A stretch of DNA of 22,906 bases from Geobacter sp. (GTDB taxonomy: Bacteria; Desulfobacterota; Desulfuromonadia; Geobacterales; Geobacteraceae): positions 2,554-25,459 of the forward strand of contig DNRQ01000106.1 of NCBI GenBank assembly GCA_003499925.1. Reading direction: 5' to 3'. Below, piece by piece: positions 22,131 through 22,906 of the stretch; within the stretch, counting starts at the first letter, position 1; each line of letters opens with the position of its first letter. The position numbers and the translations under genes are program-made. The notes beneath the pieces were generated by a model, which saw nothing but the letters and a program-made list of their open reading frames with translations, was not told the origin of the DNA and ran no database searches.

Positions 22131-22237
22131 GGATTCAAAGGGGCAAGTGAAAAGGGGCAAGGGCCGGAGGTGCCCGAAGGGGGAGGGCGCCTCAAGGGGG
22201 GTCGGCTACTTGCCCCTCACTGTTGAAGGGGGAAGGT
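22131..22237. repeat. G-rich degenerate repeat region downstream of the small Geobacter-type gene
   Basis: The direct motif AAAGGGGCAAG occurs twice (near 22137 and 22149), followed by AGGGGGAGGGCG, CTCAAGGGG and TTGAAGGGGG pieces resembling broken copies of the window's palindromic repeats. No complete hairpin pair or gene is visible in 21966-22237. Confidence 0.45.
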
Positions 22238-22453
22238 CTAGGAAATTTCGGCCTTTTTGGTTGTCTCGGATACCTGGCGAGCCGTCGCCGAGGACTTGGT
22301 CAAGTTATGAGGAAAACCAGACCATTTTTCGGTTTTGACCCATTCTCCGGATTTGTCGTAGCCGACGATGCATCCAGTTGCGACCAGGTAGTCGAGGTGA
22401 TAGTCATTGACCACATCATAGGTGAAATCGTCGTAGCAAACCAGAACGCCCAT
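22238..22453 (-). CDS. Small conserved Geobacter-type protein (resembles the GSU3473 family)
   Basis: A 71-residue protein starting MGVLVCYDDFTYDVVNDYHLDYLV and continuing with a segment like 'GCIVGYDKSGEWVKTE'. From memory this resembles a short uncharacterised family named after G. sulfurreducens GSU3473; I could not check this. It is rich in Tyr and Asp, with no signal peptide, membrane helix or cysteine pair. A strong AGGAGGA lies about 8 nt before the ATG, which supports a real gene despite its size. The C-terminal third (about 48-71) is less conserved-looking. An inverted repeat directly after the candidate -10 suggests control by a repressor. Function unknown. Confidence 0.7.
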   Translation of the reverse strand: MGVLVCYDDFTYDVVNDYHLDYLVATGCIVGYDKSGEWVKTEKWSGFPHNLTKSSATARQVSETTKKAEIS

Positions 22454-22484
22454 ACTTTTTTCCTCCTGTTGATGGCTTGATGCC

Positions 22485-22508
22485 TATTCACAACTCGTGA
22501 ATATTGTA
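22485..22508 (-). promoter_or_regulatory. Candidate -10 and operator of the small Geobacter-type gene
   Basis: On the minus strand TACAAT (22508-22503) is directly followed by a perfect inverted repeat with 7-bp arms, TATTCAC-N5-GTGAATA as read on the plus strand (22485-22503). The repeat covers the expected transcription start and lies about 32 nt before the ATG. No clear -35 was found. Confidence 0.4.
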
Positions 22509-22697
22509 TCGGCCAGCAATTAGGATACTTTAGCCTTTTTCTGCTTATAAGAAAGCTCTCAGTCGCCACGATGATGAGCTGTAAAACCTCGCTATCATAC
22601 CGGGGAGGGAGGGTGGCATTTGCTATGAAGTTACCTGATTGGCAACCAACCCCGCCTGCGGCGGCGTTTTGTCCAGGAGTAAAATTACCGTACTGTT

Positions 22698-22732
22698 CCC
22701 ATCCCCACCCTGACCCTCCCCTTGAAGGGGAG
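22698..22732. repeat. Half copy of the composite palindromic repeat
   Basis: CCCATCCCCACCC followed by a hairpin with perfect 8-bp arms (22716-22723 and 22725-22732). It matches the right half of the mutL-embedded element at 13761-13797 with only a few differences, showing that the same family occurs both between and inside genes. Confidence 0.8.
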
Positions 22733-22761
22733 CGGACGTTGAGGATAAAGGGTGAACTTAA

Positions 22762-22800
22762 TCCGAAGCACCCCACGCTGCTATGCAGCGTTTCGTCGGA
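22762..22800. other. Nested hairpin in the terminal non-coding region
   Basis: Inner perfect 7-bp arms ACGCTGC/GCAGCGT (22775-22781 and 22785-22791, loop TAT) inside outer arms TCCGA/TCGGA (22762-22766 and 22796-22800). The gap 22454-22906 holds this, a GC-rich CCGCC-TGC-GGCGG hairpin near 22652, the half repeat at 22698-22732 and a CCCTCCGGAGGG palindrome at 22840-22851. No gene is recognised in the gap. Confidence 0.4.
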
Positions 22801-22906
22801 GACAAAGCTCAACTTCGGCAGGCACCTGCTCACTCTCCTCCCTCCGGAGGGGGGAGGTCGGGAGGGGGGAAGAGTGCGGCTACTGCGAAGAACTGGCCGA
22901 GTTCCC

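Noticed and set aside
22300..22833. A 177-codon minus-strand frame across the terminal region
   Set aside because: It overlaps the better-supported 71-residue gene in another frame and reads through palindromic repeats; no family is recognised.
22830..22906. Possible 3' end of a minus-strand gene running off the window (frame reading QFFAVAALFPPPDLP to a TGA at 22832-22830)
   Set aside because: Only about 25 codons are visible, and most come from the palindromic repeat, so coding cannot be supported.

Overview
This window of about 60% G+C looks like the chromosome of a Geobacter/Geotalea-type member of the Desulfuromonadota. The main reasons are the mutL-miaA-hfq block with a Geobacter-like Hfq, a histidine kinase with a c-type haem motif in its sensor domain, a periplasmic monohaem cytochrome, a small protein resembling a Geobacter-restricted family, and many G/C-rich palindromic repeats. 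The assignment rests on recalled gene families and was not checked by a database search.

Layout. 1-117: palindromic repeats. 118-2385 (-): haem-motif hybrid histidine kinase, divergent from 2595-4142 (+), a Tat-type lipoprotein carotenoid oxygenase; a monohaem cytochrome c (4170-4499, -) converges on the oxygenase. 4801-5106 (+): MoaD/ThiS-like beta-grasp protein. 5440-8776 (+): tight three-gene signalling operon (GAF histidine kinase, Rcp1-like receiver, REC-PAS-PP2C phosphatase). 12058-8806 (-): operon of D,D-carboxypeptidase, YjbQ/UPF0047 and a LigB-type NAD+-dependent DNA ligase, joined by ATGA overlaps. 12350-15587 (+): mutL-miaA-hfq, closed by a strong terminator. 15964-17355 (+): PDZ/radical-SAM-like DUF512 protein, convergent with 18563-17469 (-), a BioD-like/DRTGG P-loop protein. 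18910-19946 (+): triple-BON protein and an HTH/zinc-ribbon protein, convergent with 21965-20000 (-), the RNA ligase RtcB and its activator archease. 22453-22238 (-): small Geobacter-type protein. 22454-22906: repeats and hairpins, no gene recognised.

Most striking observations. (i) A composite palindromic repeat (hairpin, arm, centre, arm, hairpin) occurs between genes and also in frame inside the mutL linker and in the apparent N-terminus of the ligase. (ii) The ligase combines LigB traits (no BRCT, incomplete zinc-finger cysteines) with a signal-peptide-like N-terminus. (iii) The first kinase carries a CxxCH haem-c motif in its extracytoplasmic domain. (iv) The DUF512 gene has two separate 18-bp tandem repeats, and the end of the gene is duplicated just beyond the stop. 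(v) The carboxypeptidase gene looks leaderless. No CRISPR array, tRNA, rRNA, transposase or prophage gene was recognised, and I found no clearly new multi-gene defence-type system.
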